A program made the position numbers and the translations under genes. The notes below the pieces were generated by a model. The model was not told the origin of the DNA, made no database searches, and was given only the letters and a program-made list of their open reading frames with translations. Of a stretch of DNA of 64,000 nt, positions 1 through 8,998 are shown piece by piece (positions within the stretch are counted from its first letter, which is position 1; every line of letters begins with the position of its first letter). Source of the DNA: Salinimicrobium gaetbulicola (GTDB lineage: Bacteria; Bacteroidota; Bacteroidia; Flavobacteriales; Flavobacteriaceae); NCBI RefSeq assembly GCF_042676025.1, contig NZ_JBHTJP010000032.1:1116001-1180000 (forward strand), read 5' to 3'.

Positions 1-1196
1 CTAATATCCAAGCGGGCCAGGTGAAATCCAAAACATTGAACCATACGTTCAACTGGAAAAAGGAGATCTTCTGCGATTTTTTTAGCTCCTATCTCCAAAA
101 GGCTTTCCCTTAATAAATTTAGGTCCTCAGTAAGATCCTGAGGTCTGTTGTAAATAAATTTATCCGGAGAAGGTCCCTCCATGGTGTGTTCCAGCTGAAG
201 AAGAAGAAGACTTACAAATTGTCTCCAGGGCTCATATGGATTTCGAGAAAGAACGTGCTGTCCAGCTTCTCCCAGTTCCTTAGTTTTATCATTTATGGCT
301 TCCTGCAAACCGGCTGTGACCTTATTACGTATTCCGGAAAAACTTATTGCCGCAGCCAGTCGCTCCAGTTCACCATGCACCAGATCTAGCGCAGTCTTTC
401 TATGTTCGATCAAAGTCGATTTGGTGACAGAGGCGGTCACATAGGGATGACCATCGCGATCTCCACCCACCCAGGTACCGAATTCAAGAGTCGGAAAGCA
501 AAGATTCTCAGGAGTAAAGCCCATGTCAAGCCAACTCTGCTTCAATTGGATATCACTTTTCCTCAACGCCTGAGGAAAAACTTTACTATAATAGTGAACT
601 ACGTTGCGCCTCTCCATCTCCACGGTTGGCTTTTTAAGATATACCTCTCCCGTACGCCACCATCTTTCAAGCAGCGTCTTAATATCGTCGGCAACTACTT
701 TTCGCTCAATAAAAGAGTAGGAGGTATTCTCGAGCTTTATCAGGTTTAAGTAGATTTCCCTATGAAGTTCAAGTATTGAAATCCTCTTTGTTTCTGTCGG
801 GTGTGCAGTTAGTACAGGGATCAACTTTACTTTTTTGATGATCTCCTGCATTTGCTCTTCGCTTAGTCCCTTATCTTTCCAGCGGTGAAAAGTTTCACTC
901 CAGGAACCCCTTATAGCTTTCATGCCGGTACTGTCTGTAAGTTTTCGGCGGTATTGCACTGCTCCATTTTCTTCAACCAGATTCATAAGCTGGAGATAAA
1001 TACTCAACACCTGGGTTTGTTTTTTTTCCAGGGCAATATTTGTTGAAATCGTATCTTTAAGGTCATCATACCTGGTTAGTATATTGGCCAGTTCATGCTC
1101 ACCAAGGTCATTCAGGACTTCCTGGAAGCAATCGGTGAGAAATTGCATATCCCTGTCTATTTTTTGAAATGCCTTATTTTGTGTGTTTTCTGCCAT
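1..1196 (-). CDS. ppc: Phosphoenolpyruvate carboxylase, N-terminal part (cut by window edge)
   Basis: Carboxylates phosphoenolpyruvate with bicarbonate to oxaloacetate, refilling the TCA cycle in the cytoplasm. About 398 residues are visible; the rest lies beyond the left edge (the family is usually 850-950 residues). Two family signatures are present: TAHPTETKR with the catalytic His at about residue 132, and GGDRDGHP with its Arg at about residue 247. The ATG at 1194-1196 begins MAENTQNK and is the only sensible start, because upstream DNA is AT-rich and non-coding. The gene stands alone; no operon partner lies upstream. Identification is secure; only the C-terminus cannot be judged. Confidence 0.95.
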   Translation of the reverse strand, partial: MAENTQNKAFQKIDRDMQFLTDCFQEVLNDLGEHELANILTRYDDLKDTISTNIALEKKQTQVLSIYLQLMNLVEENGAVQYRRKLTDSTGMKAIRGSWSETFHRWKDKGLSEEQMQEIIKKVKLIPVLTAHPTETKRISILELHREIYLNLIKLENTSYSFIERKVVADDIKTLLERWWRTGEVYLKKPTVEMERRNVVHYYSKVFPQALRKSDIQLKQSWLDMGFTPENLCFPTLEFGTWVGGDRDGHPYVTASVTKSTLIEHRKTALDLVHGELERLAAAISFSGIRNKVTAGLQEAINDKTKELGEAGQHVLSRNPYEPWRQFVSLLLLQLEHTMEGPSPDKFIYNRPQDLTEDLNLLRESLLEIGAKKIAEDLLFPVERMVQCFGFHLARLDI

Positions 1197-1747
1197 TTTT
1201 CAAATAAGTTTATTCCTACAATTTACTGAATGGCTTGACGAATAAAAAGAAGAAGAGCCTATAATCACTCAAAAATCTAAGGAAACGTTTTCGTGATTTT
1301 TAACATCTTCAGAAATTTATCACACACATAAATATCTAATACTCTGATGTTTACTTTTGGTTATTTATTCTCGCGTTAGTATAAATCGCTAAAAAAACTG
1401 CATTAGGTTGAATAAATTTCGTTTTGAAGTTTAAGAAAAATGATGTTATTAGAAGAGATGATTCGCAATATGTAACTACATATTATGAACCTTTGTACTT
1501 TTTTGGCACTTGATTTTATAGATAAAACGCAAAGAAGACATTTTCAGAGTTACCTTTATGCTTCCTTCGATTGCAAATGGAGAATTTATAGCAGCCCTTG
1601 TCCAACCAATAAATCTCTAACTCCATATGGTATATTCATTGGAAAATAAAACACAGGAAATTAGAAATATCTCAGGAAAGGATTAATACCAAAGCCTATA
1701 TCCCAATGCCTGATAGTACAAAATAAAACGCTATATAAAAGTGCTTG
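1197..1747. other. Intergenic region without supported gene
   Basis: About 550 bases of AT-rich DNA between ppc and the small ORF at 1748. It carries only very short open frames. A TTGGCAC string near 1503-1509 resembles half of a sigma-54 element but lacks a convincing second half. The ppc promoter must lie at its left end, but I see no clear TAnnTTTG box there. Confidence 0.6.
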
Positions 1748-1915
1748 TTAAACCTTATTCACTTCTAACTCTACAAAGAACTTGTCAATAGCGTAGAGTT
1801 CAGTTTTTTTAGAATTCTCATTACGGTTTTTCACTAATTTCCCTTCTTTAGAGATGATTTCCATTTGCTCATGATCGGGCAGGCTCAAGAATTCCTGTAG
1901 GGTTATTCGTTCCAT
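1748..1915 (-). CDS. Small hypothetical protein (55 aa)
   Basis: I do not recognise a named family. The frame encodes 55 residues from ATG 1913-1915 to TAA 1748-1750, beginning MERITLQEFLSLPDHEQ. It is charged, soluble-looking, has no Cys and no membrane segment, and its first 20 residues look like an amphipathic helix. Codon use is ordinary for the window and the frame is free of rare clusters, which argues for a real gene, but its length is close to what chance could give. It stands alone between ppc and the terminator behind the giant kinase. Confidence 0.5.
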   Translation of the reverse strand: MERITLQEFLSLPDHEQMEIISKEGKLVKNRNENSKKTELYAIDKFFVELEVNKV

Positions 1916-2094
1916 TTCAATAAATTTTTAGAGTGTTGATTTTCAGATGATTCAAGTTACATCTTCTTATAATCCAGCCTCTTAAATTCAAGCTAAAAAA
2001 AAACTAAAATTTGGGAAGCTCTTTTCCAAAATCATAAAATGGAAAGGGTTTTCGTACTAAAGGTAGGATGCATCAAAAAATCATGGGCTATTAT

Positions 2095-2128
2095 GAAAAA
2101 AGTTCGCATTCAAATGCGAACTTTTTTT
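2095..2128. terminator. Bidirectional intrinsic terminator behind the giant kinase
   Basis: Perfect 8-bp stem GTTCGCAT/ATGCGAAC (2102-2109 with 2114-2121), loop TCAA, flanked by A6 on the left and T7 on the right, so it can end transcription in both directions. It lies about 45 bases after the stop of the leftward kinase gene. Confidence 0.85.
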
Positions 2129-2172
2129 CATTGGCCAAAAGGAATAAATTAACAAGAGTGTTTTTCCCTTTT

Positions 2173-5100
2173 TTATTGATGTAACCATAAACGCAACATG
2201 TCTAATAGTTTGTCAATATTTACAGGTTTAGTAAGATAGTCATTAGCCCCTGCCTCCAGACTTTTAGCTTTATCCTCAGGCATTGCTTTAGCAGTTAAAG
2301 AAATAATAGGCAAATCTTTATAGGCTTTATATTTCCTGATTTCTGTGGTGGCCTCATATCCATTCATGACCGGCATCATTACGTCCATCAAAACAATATC
2401 TATATCTTTTTCCTGTTCTAATTTCTCAATCGCTATTTTACCATTTTCAGCAACAATTATTTCCATACCAGAATCAGATAAAGACTTTGATAGTGCATAG
2501 GAATTGCGACTGTCATCATCTACTACCAGTATTTTCTTGTCTTTTAGAATCTGCTTAGGATGATGTAAATCGGTCAAAATCTTTTTTTGACGGGCTGTAA
2601 GCTTGTCCTCATCACTATGTAAAAATAACGAAACCTTATCCAGCAATTGTTTTGGAGAAGTAGCCCTGATAATTAAAAGATCTTCTGAAATTTTATCCAG
2701 GCTTTTCATTTCTGCTTTAGAAAATTCATTTTCAACATAAACAACTATAGGTCCACGGGTGGCATTTTTACCAGACCTTAGTTTTTTCAGCAATTCAAAT
2801 GCGCTAATATCTGAAAGTTCGCGATGAAGCACAATACAATCGAAATCTTTGGACTTTAGAATTGCTATTGCATCCTTCCCGCTGGCAACAGAATAAATTT
2901 TCACTTCCTTATTATCCAGAACACTTTTGATTTCATTTAAAGAAGATTCATCGCCGGTAATAATTAGAAGTTCTTTTATACGTGAACTATGAAATTCATC
3001 CATTTTTCGGATGGCCTTCTCAATATCCTCGTTAAAAACCGGTTTTTGATTAAAGCCCCTTGCACCTTTTTTAAGAGCCTCAAGACTTTTGTCATCCTTA
3101 GATAATAAATGTACCGGAATTCGCCTGGTTTTTAAATTGAATTTTAAGTGATCCAGAACTATTAATCCATCCATATCTGTTAATTCCTCATCTACCAAAA
3201 TTCCATTTGGCTGATACTCTGTAGCCAGTTTTATCCCCTCTTTTCCATCCTTCGCAAAAAGCAGCTTATAGCCATATCTTTGAACTATTTTCTTTACCAT
3301 TGAAGCAAAGTTCTTGTCATCGCCGATTATCAATAATGAATAATCAGAGACTTTCAGATTTTCTCTATCATCAGGAATATAAACTTCAACCGCTTCCGCA
3401 GATTTACTATCTGCCAAAGATAAAGGCTCATTATTTAGAGATTTAACGTTCTGTGATTCACGATATGAAGAAATAGCGCCATCCTTTTCTTTAATAGGGG
3501 CACTGGTTAGATCCAATGGAACATATACCTTAAAGATACTCCCTTTCCCTTCGGTGCTTTCAATATGGATCTCCCCTCCCAGTAACCTTGAAAGCTCTCG
3601 GGAAATGGTTAACCCAAGCCCTGTACCTCCAAATTGGCGACTGGTTCCTCCTTCAGCCTGTTGAAAAGCCTCGAATATCATCATACGTTTTGCTTCAGGA
3701 ATACCTATACCGGTATCTTTTACTGAAATTTCCATAACTTCTGGTTTGGGAAGGGTAATATCCCTGAAAGAAACGTCAGCTACAGGTTTATCAATTGAAA
3801 CTTCCACCGATCCTTTTTCAGTAAATTTAATGGCATTTGAAATGAGGTTTTTGACGATCTGCTCAAGGCGCTGGCCATCGGTAATTATTTTGTCAGGAGC
3901 ATTTTTCCCACATTCAATCGTAAACTTTAATTTTTTGGATTTAGCCAGCGGTTCAAACTGATTTTGCAAATTCTTTACAAGATTGTCAATAAGAACTTCT
4001 TCTGGATGAATCTGAAGTTTTCCTGCTTCAACTTTAGAAAGGTCTAAAATATCATTAATCAGGTTTAGGAGATTCAGCCCACCTTCATAAATAATACTGG
4101 CAGATTTTTGCTGATCTTTAAAAAGGTTTCCTTTTCTATTATCACTTAGGTCTTTAGAAAGTATAAGCAGACTGTTTAACGGTGTCCTCAATTCGTGAGA
4201 CATATTCGCCAGAAATTCTGATTTATACTTACTGGCTTGCTCCAGTTCTTTTGCTTTTCGTTCTACTTCAACCCGGCTGAATTGCAAATCTTCCTTCTGC
4301 ATCTCCAGATCCTTGGTTTTAGACTCAAGATCATCATTGGCCATTTGTAGTTCCTTACTCTGGATCTTTAACTTTTCCTGTTGTTTCAGCAACTCTTCAG
4401 ATTGACGCTGGGACTCTTCCAGAAGATCTTTCATTTTTTCCCTATCCAGGGAAACGTTTGTAGTAATGGCAATGTTTTCTCCTACTGATCGTACCAATTC
4501 TAAATGGTTATCATTAAAGGCTGTAAAGGAGCCTATTTCGATAACGCCTTTTACCTCGCCATCTATAATAAAAGGCTGGACCAGAATATGTCTGGGTTCC
4601 CTTTTTCCAAGACCGGACGATACACTTATATAATCGCCTGGTATACCAGAAAGAATAATCGCTTCTTTCTCTAGGGCAGCCTGCCCCACCAGACCTTCAC
4701 CAAAATCAAATGTTGTTTTAAGGGATTTTCGGTGAGTGAAAGCATAAGAACCGGTCATTCGTAGGCGCTTCTTTTCCTTGTGTTCTTCAGCCAGGTAAAT
4801 CACCCCCACTTGAGCATCCAAATATTTGGTAAGATAGGAGATGATATTTTTTGACAAGGTCAACAAGTCCTGTTCTCCACGCATCCTGTCGTTAAGACCT
4901 GCCTGCCCGGTCTTAATCCATGCTTCATTCTCATTCTCTTCTGAAATGCGTTTCAGGTTCTCGGTCATGGAGTTCAAGGCGATCCCCAATTGATCAGCCT
5001 CACTACGCAGTGGCATCTCAATCGAGAAGTTTCCTTCGGCAATAGTATTGGCCGCCTTTACAATGGTAGTGAAACTGTCTACCATCGCATTGATGTTATT

Positions 5101-8100
5101 CTTAAGCTCCTGTACCTCTCCTTTAACCTCAACATCAATTTTTCTGGAAAAATCTCCTCTTGCAAGTGCCGTAGAAACTCCCGCAATATCCCGTACCTGG
5201 GAGGTCAGGTTACTCGCCATCTGGTTCACATTGTCAGTAAGATCTTTCCAGGATCCTGCCACGTTTGGCACTTCTGCCTGGCCCCCAAGAATACCTTCGG
5301 TTCCCACTTCCCGAGCCACATTAGTTACCTCATCAGCAAATATGTTCAGGGCGTCTACCATGATATTGATGGTGGTAGAAAGTTCCAGTACCTCGCCTCC
5401 TTTTCCTTGTTCGGAAATTTTTTGTGAAAGATCCCCATGTGCTACAGCTGTGGTCACCGATGCGATCTCCCGTACCTGTGTAGTAAGGTTGGATGCCATC
5501 GTGTTTACATTATCTGTCAGCCCTTTCCAGGTACCTGCTACATTAGGAACTTTTGCTTGTCCCCCAAGTTTACCTTCGGTTCCCACTTCCCTTGCCACAC
5601 GAGTTACCTCGGCCGCGAAAATGTTCAGCGAGTCCACCATCTGGTTAATCGTGTCTTTCAATTCGGCTATCTCACCTTTAACATCGATCGAAATCTTTCG
5701 GGAAAGATCTCCATTCGCTACCGCCGTTGCAACATTGGCAATTTCCCTTACCTGACTGGTAAGGTTACTTGCCATGGTATTCACATTACCGGTAAGGTCC
5801 AACCATGCACCCGCGACATTAGGAACTTCTGCCTGCCCTCCCAGCATTCCTTCAGTACCAACTTCACGTGCCACACGGGTTACCTCATTGGAAAGAATAT
5901 TCAGAGAGTCCACCATGGTATTGATAATGGTAGAGAGCTCAAGTACTTCTCCTCCTTTTTCTTCTTCGGAAATTTTCTTTGATAGATCCCCGTTCGCAAC
6001 CGCTTTAGTTACCGATGCAATTTCCCTTACCTGAGTAGTAAGGTTGGACGCCATTGTGTTTACGTTCTCTGTTAATTCCAGCCAGGCACCACCTACGTTG
6101 GGAACTTCAGCCTGACCACCCAGGATACCTTCAGTTCCTACCTCACGCGCCACACGGGTTACCTCATCAGAGAAAATGTTTAGCGAGTCCACCATCGTGT
6201 TGATGGTTTCTTTTAGTTCTGCGATCTCTCCTTTGGCTTCAATGGCAATCTTTTGTGCCAGATCACCTTTTGCCACTGCCGTTGCAACATTCGCGATCTC
6301 CCTTACCTGAGTGGTAAGATTAGAGGCCATATAGTTCACATTATCGGTGAGGTCTTTCCAGGTACCGGCCACATCGGGCACTTTCGCCTGACCTCCAAGA
6401 ATTCCCTCGGTTCCTACCTCACGTGCCACACGGGTTACCTCATCAGAGAAGATGTTTAGCGAGTCCACCATCTGGTTAATGGTATCCTTAAGTTCGGCGA
6501 TCTCTCCTTTTACATCAATTGTAATCTTTTGTGAAAGATCCCCGTCTGCTACCGCGGTAGCTACATTAGCAATTTCCCTTACCTGAGTGGTCAGGTTACT
6601 GGCCATAATATTAACGTTATCGGTAAGATCTTTCCAAGTACCGGCTGCACTTGGTACAGTTGCCTGCCCTCCCAGTTTTCCTTCGGTACCTACTTCTCGT
6701 GCAACACGAGTTACTTCCGCAGCAAATAAAGTTAACGAATCAACCATGCTGTTGATCGTATTAGAAAGTATCAATACCTCCCCTCCTTTTCCTTCTTCTG
6801 TAATTTTTTGAGATAGATCTCCCTGAGCAACAGCAGTTGTAACCGATGCAATTTCACGTACCTGGTTGGTTAGGTTACTCGCCATCGTATTCACATTGTC
6901 TGTAAGGTCCTTCCATGTACCAGCCACATCGGGAACTTCAGCCTGTCCTCCCAGTTTTCCTTCAGTACCCACTTCACGTGCTACACGGGTTACCTCATCA
7001 GAGAAGATGTTAAGCGAGTCCACCATCTGGTTGATGGTATCCTTAAGCTCAGCAATTTCTCCTTTTACATTAATCGTAATTTTCTTTGAAAGATCACCAT
7101 TTGCTACCGATGTTGCCACTCCCGCGATCTCCCGTACCTGAGCTGTAAGGTTGGATGCCATCGTGTTCACATTTACCGTAAGGTCTTTCCAGGTTCCTGC
7201 AACGTCAGGTACATCTGCCTGTCCTCCCAACTTTCCTTCTACCCCCACTTCCCGGGCCACGTTGGTAACCTCAGCGGCAAATATGTTCAGGGAATCCACC
7301 ATCCGGTTAATAGTAGTGGATAGGCCAAGTACCTCTCCCCCTTTTCCTTCTTCCGTAATTTTTCTGGAAAGGTCTCCATCGGCAACCGCTGTGGTCACCC
7401 CGGCAATTTCCCGTACTTGTTCTGTCAGGTTACTTGCCATTTGGTTTACATTATCGGTAAGGTCCTTCCAGGTTCCTGATACATTTGGCACACTTGCCTG
7501 TCCACCCAGTTTTCCTTCAACACCCACCTCACGGGCCACCTGGGTCACCTGTTCCGCAAAAATGTTCAAACTTCCCAGGGTACGGTTGATCACATCGGCC
7601 ATCGCCCGGAAGTCACCGGTAACCGTCAGGCTAAATTTGTCTTCCAGCTTTCCTGCCGCTATACTATTTAGGATACGGCTTACTTCAAGTACTGGTTTCG
7701 CAATAGCTTCAATAAGGATATTAATATTGTCGATCATATCCTTCCATACTCCACTGGAAGCTTTAAATTCTGCACGGGCATCAAGGTTTCCTTCAATACC
7801 CCCTACACGAGAGATTCGGGATACTTCGGTACTTACCCCTCCAATCATTTCAACCATCGTATTATAGGCTTCAGCAAGATCTGCGAACTTATCGTTACGT
7901 TCCTTCGAAAGGCGAACTGAAATATCACCTTCCCTAAATGCCTCAAGGGCGAATATTAATCTATCTAACTGTTCATGTACATAGTCGCTATCCTTGAACA
8001 TTTCTTCATGCGGAACTCTTTTGGATTTTTTAACCATGTGGCGTTTTGCAGGAGTAATTTTTTTAGAAGAGCTTTTACTACTTGTTGTAGAGGAGGATTT

Positions 8101-8109
8101 TTTCGCCAT
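2173..8109 (-). CDS. Giant soluble multi-HAMP hybrid histidine kinase/response regulator
   Basis: A 1978-residue signalling kinase with no signal peptide or membrane segment, so probably cytoplasmic. Order: Lys/Ser-rich N-terminus (1-35); degenerate HAMP-like units (about 40-223); nine tandem 92/93-residue HAMP-type units (about 224-1055); GAF-type domain (about 1070-1220); coiled coil (about 1215-1290); HisKA with phospho-His1305 in FLANMSHELRTPLN; HATPase with NLISNAIKFT, DTGIGIP and GGTGLGL (to about 1540); then three receiver-like domains. REC1 keeps Asp1640; REC2 has His1762 where the phospho-Asp belongs; REC3 is canonical (VVDDD, Asp1909 in LMDVMMP, Lys in TKPV). Related to multi-HAMP, Nik1-type group III hybrid kinases. 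The signal is unknown. The divergent receiver gene at 8557 is a likely phosphotransfer partner (inference). Confidence 0.93.
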   Translation of the reverse strand: MAKKSSSTTSSKSSSKKITPAKRHMVKKSKRVPHEEMFKDSDYVHEQLDRLIFALEAFREGDISVRLSKERNDKFADLAEAYNTMVEMIGGVSTEVSRISRVGGIEGNLDARAEFKASSGVWKDMIDNINILIEAIAKPVLEVSRILNSIAAGKLEDKFSLTVTGDFRAMADVINRTLGSLNIFAEQVTQVAREVGVEGKLGGQASVPNVSGTWKDLTDNVNQMASNLTEQVREIAGVTTAVADGDLSRKITEEGKGGEVLGLSTTINRMVDSLNIFAAEVTNVAREVGVEGKLGGQADVPDVAGTWKDLTVNVNTMASNLTAQVREIAGVATSVANGDLSKKITINVKGEIAELKDTINQMVDSLNIFSDEVTRVAREVGTEGKLGGQAEVPDVAGTWKDLTDNVNTMASNLTNQVREIASVTTAVAQGDLSQKITEEGKGGEVLILSNTINSMVDSLTLFAAEVTRVAREVGTEGKLGGQATVPSAAGTWKDLTDNVNIMASNLTTQVREIANVATAVADGDLSQKITIDVKGEIAELKDTINQMVDSLNIFSDEVTRVAREVGTEGILGGQAKVPDVAGTWKDLTDNVNYMASNLTTQVREIANVATAVAKGDLAQKIAIEAKGEIAELKETINTMVDSLNIFSDEVTRVAREVGTEGILGGQAEVPNVGGAWLELTENVNTMASNLTTQVREIASVTKAVANGDLSKKISEEEKGGEVLELSTIINTMVDSLNILSNEVTRVAREVGTEGMLGGQAEVPNVAGAWLDLTGNVNTMASNLTSQVREIANVATAVANGDLSRKISIDVKGEIAELKDTINQMVDSLNIFAAEVTRVAREVGTEGKLGGQAKVPNVAGTWKGLTDNVNTMASNLTTQVREIASVTTAVAHGDLSQKISEQGKGGEVLELSTTINIMVDALNIFADEVTNVAREVGTEGILGGQAEVPNVAGSWKDLTDNVNQMASNLTSQVRDIAGVSTALARGDFSRKIDVEVKGEVQELKNNINAMVDSFTTIVKAANTIAEGNFSIEMPLRSEADQLGIALNSMTENLKRISEENENEAWIKTGQAGLNDRMRGEQDLLTLSKNIISYLTKYLDAQVGVIYLAEEHKEKKRLRMTGSYAFTHRKSLKTTFDFGEGLVGQAALEKEAIILSGIPGDYISVSSGLGKREPRHILVQPFIIDGEVKGVIEIGSFTAFNDNHLELVRSVGENIAITTNVSLDREKMKDLLEESQRQSEELLKQQEKLKIQSKELQMANDDLESKTKDLEMQKEDLQFSRVEVERKAKELEQASKYKSEFLANMSHELRTPLNSLLILSKDLSDNRKGNLFKDQQKSASIIYEGGLNLLNLINDILDLSKVEAGKLQIHPEEVLIDNLVKNLQNQFEPLAKSKKLKFTIECGKNAPDKIITDGQRLEQIVKNLISNAIKFTEKGSVEVSIDKPVADVSFRDITLPKPEVMEISVKDTGIGIPEAKRMMIFEAFQQAEGGTSRQFGGTGLGLTISRELSRLLGGEIHIESTEGKGSIFKVYVPLDLTSAPIKEKDGAISSYRESQNVKSLNNEPLSLADSKSAEAVEVYIPDDRENLKVSDYSLLIIGDDKNFASMVKKIVQRYGYKLLFAKDGKEGIKLATEYQPNGILVDEELTDMDGLIVLDHLKFNLKTRRIPVHLLSKDDKSLEALKKGARGFNQKPVFNEDIEKAIRKMDEFHSSRIKELLIITGDESSLNEIKSVLDNKEVKIYSVASGKDAIAILKSKDFDCIVLHRELSDISAFELLKKLRSGKNATRGPIVVYVENEFSKAEMKSLDKISEDLLIIRATSPKQLLDKVSLFLHSDEDKLTARQKKILTDLHHPKQILKDKKILVVDDDSRNSYALSKSLSDSGMEIIVAENGKIAIEKLEQEKDIDIVLMDVMMPVMNGYEATTEIRKYKAYKDLPIISLTAKAMPEDKAKSLEAGANDYLTKPVNIDKLLDMLRLWLHQ
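5080..7440 (-). repeat. Nine tandem HAMP-unit coding repeats (276/279 bp)
   Basis: Inside the giant kinase gene, units starting MASNLT recur from residue 224 to 964. Two classes alternate: class A (93 residues, with GKGGEV) and class B (92 residues, with KGEIAEL), in the order A-B-A-B-B-A-B-A-B. Class A has one extra residue in the second helix region. Eight intervals sum to 740 residues, exactly four A plus four B. The last unit is more diverged and runs into a final HAMP-like segment. DNA similarity between units is high, so copy number may vary by recombination. Confidence 0.85.
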
Positions 8110-8200
8110 TTTTTCAGGGATTTCTTATCAATATTTTAAAGTTAATACGTCGTATAAAAATTAAAAGATTGTAAAAAACGGACTTTCTACCCCATGACAA

Positions 8201-8241
8201 TGTGAAAATAATGTGAAAAATGTGTGAAAAATTTGTAAAAT
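8201..8241. promoter_or_regulatory. Four direct repeats TGTGAAAA/TGTAAAA at 11-bp spacing
   Basis: TGTGAAAA begins at 8201, 8212 and 8223 and a variant TGTAAAA at 8234: a strict 11-bp period. It lies 92-132 bases upstream of the kinase start in the intergenic region shared with the response regulator at 8557. The rest of 8110-8556 is AT-rich and holds no supported gene. Could be a regulator-binding array or phased A-tracts causing curvature. Confidence 0.5.
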
Positions 8242-8410
8242 TTTTGAAAGACTCGAGATCCAAATATTGTATGCAATTCGAAATAAAATCGGCTATAATT
8301 TTGATTCTTAGGTAGAAATAAAAATTCACAGCCCTATTTTACTTTATAAAAGCAGCAACTTTTTGTTAAAAAAATTAAGTTGAATTAAGTGACAGGATGT
8401 TTTTCAACTC

Positions 8411-8438
8411 TTGAGTCTCTATTTAATTCCTATTTTTG
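8411..8438 (+). promoter_or_regulatory. Bacteroidota-type promoter of the response regulator at 8557
   Basis: TTG at 8411-8413, 17-base spacer, TATTTTTG at 8431-8438, which fits the TTG/TAnnTTTG consensus. It implies a 5' leader of roughly 110 bases before the ATG at 8557. Confidence 0.6.
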
Positions 8439-8556
8439 ACAGGTTTTTTAAAGGAAGGAAAACTCCAATTTATTTTGAAAATCTAACTGATCACACCTGT
8501 AAACTGTTTATACTGAAGGTTGACAAAAATTATCAATTCGATCAAAAAATATCACA

Positions 8557-8937
8557 ATGAATAAAATTTTATTAGTTGAGGATGATTTTACCCTGGGTTC
8601 AATTCTAAAAGACCAACTTGAGGTAAATGGATATGAAGTAAACCACCTGATGATTCCCTCGAAAACGGTAGAATATCTTACCGAAGATGAATTCGATCTG
8701 GTAATATTGGATAAATTATTGAGTGGTATTGATGGAACTCATATTTGCACTAAAATTCGAAATACCGAAAACATTTCAAATATACCTATTCTTATGATGT
8801 CTGGATTTGATGGGGCCGGTGAAATTTGCCTGACAGCCGGAGCCAACAGTTTCATTGCCAAGCCATTTGAAGTCAACAGCTTTCTGAAAAGTATTGAAGA
8901 AACATTAGGCAAAGTAAAGGATTCCAAGGTTAACTAG
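8557..8937 (+). CDS. Single-domain response regulator (CheY-like)
   Basis: A 126-residue protein that is only a receiver domain. The acidic pocket (VEDD, residues 7-10), phosphoacceptor Asp52 in LVILDKLL, the switch Ser in LMMSG and the conserved Lys in AKPFE are all present, so it should be phosphorylatable. There is no output domain; such proteins act by protein contact or as phosphorelay shuttles. It is divergent from the giant hybrid kinase, with 447 bases between the starts, and is the natural candidate partner of that kinase (inference from position). Its own promoter is at 8411-8438 and the tandem terminator-like repeats follow it. Confidence 0.93.
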   Translation: MNKILLVEDDFTLGSILKDQLEVNGYEVNHLMIPSKTVEYLTEDEFDLVILDKLLSGIDGTHICTKIRNTENISNIPILMMSGFDGAGEICLTAGANSFIAKPFEVNSFLKSIEETLGKVKDSKVN

Positions 8938-8998
8938 ACTGGCATCTCCACCTGGGTTCCTCTGGGCTCTCACGTGAAAATAAAAGTTCATCCCGGGC

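Noticed and set aside
186..749. Two + strand frames opposite ppc
   Set aside because: Both lie wholly on the antisense strand of a well-conserved gene with clear catalytic motifs.
1503..1620. TTGGCAC string as a sigma-54 promoter with a 20-codon ORF at 1558
   Set aside because: No TTGC-type -12 element at the right spacing and the ORF has no supporting features.
5048..7867. Long + strand open frames (up to 238 codons) opposite the HAMP repeats
   Set aside because: They recur with the repeat period and are a by-product of codon bias on the coding strand; Ser/Thr/Pro-rich and unlike any real protein.
8114..8329. 71-codon minus-strand frame upstream of the giant kinase
   Set aside because: Composed of AT-rich promoter-type DNA with Phe/Ile runs, spans the 11-bp repeat array; no family features.
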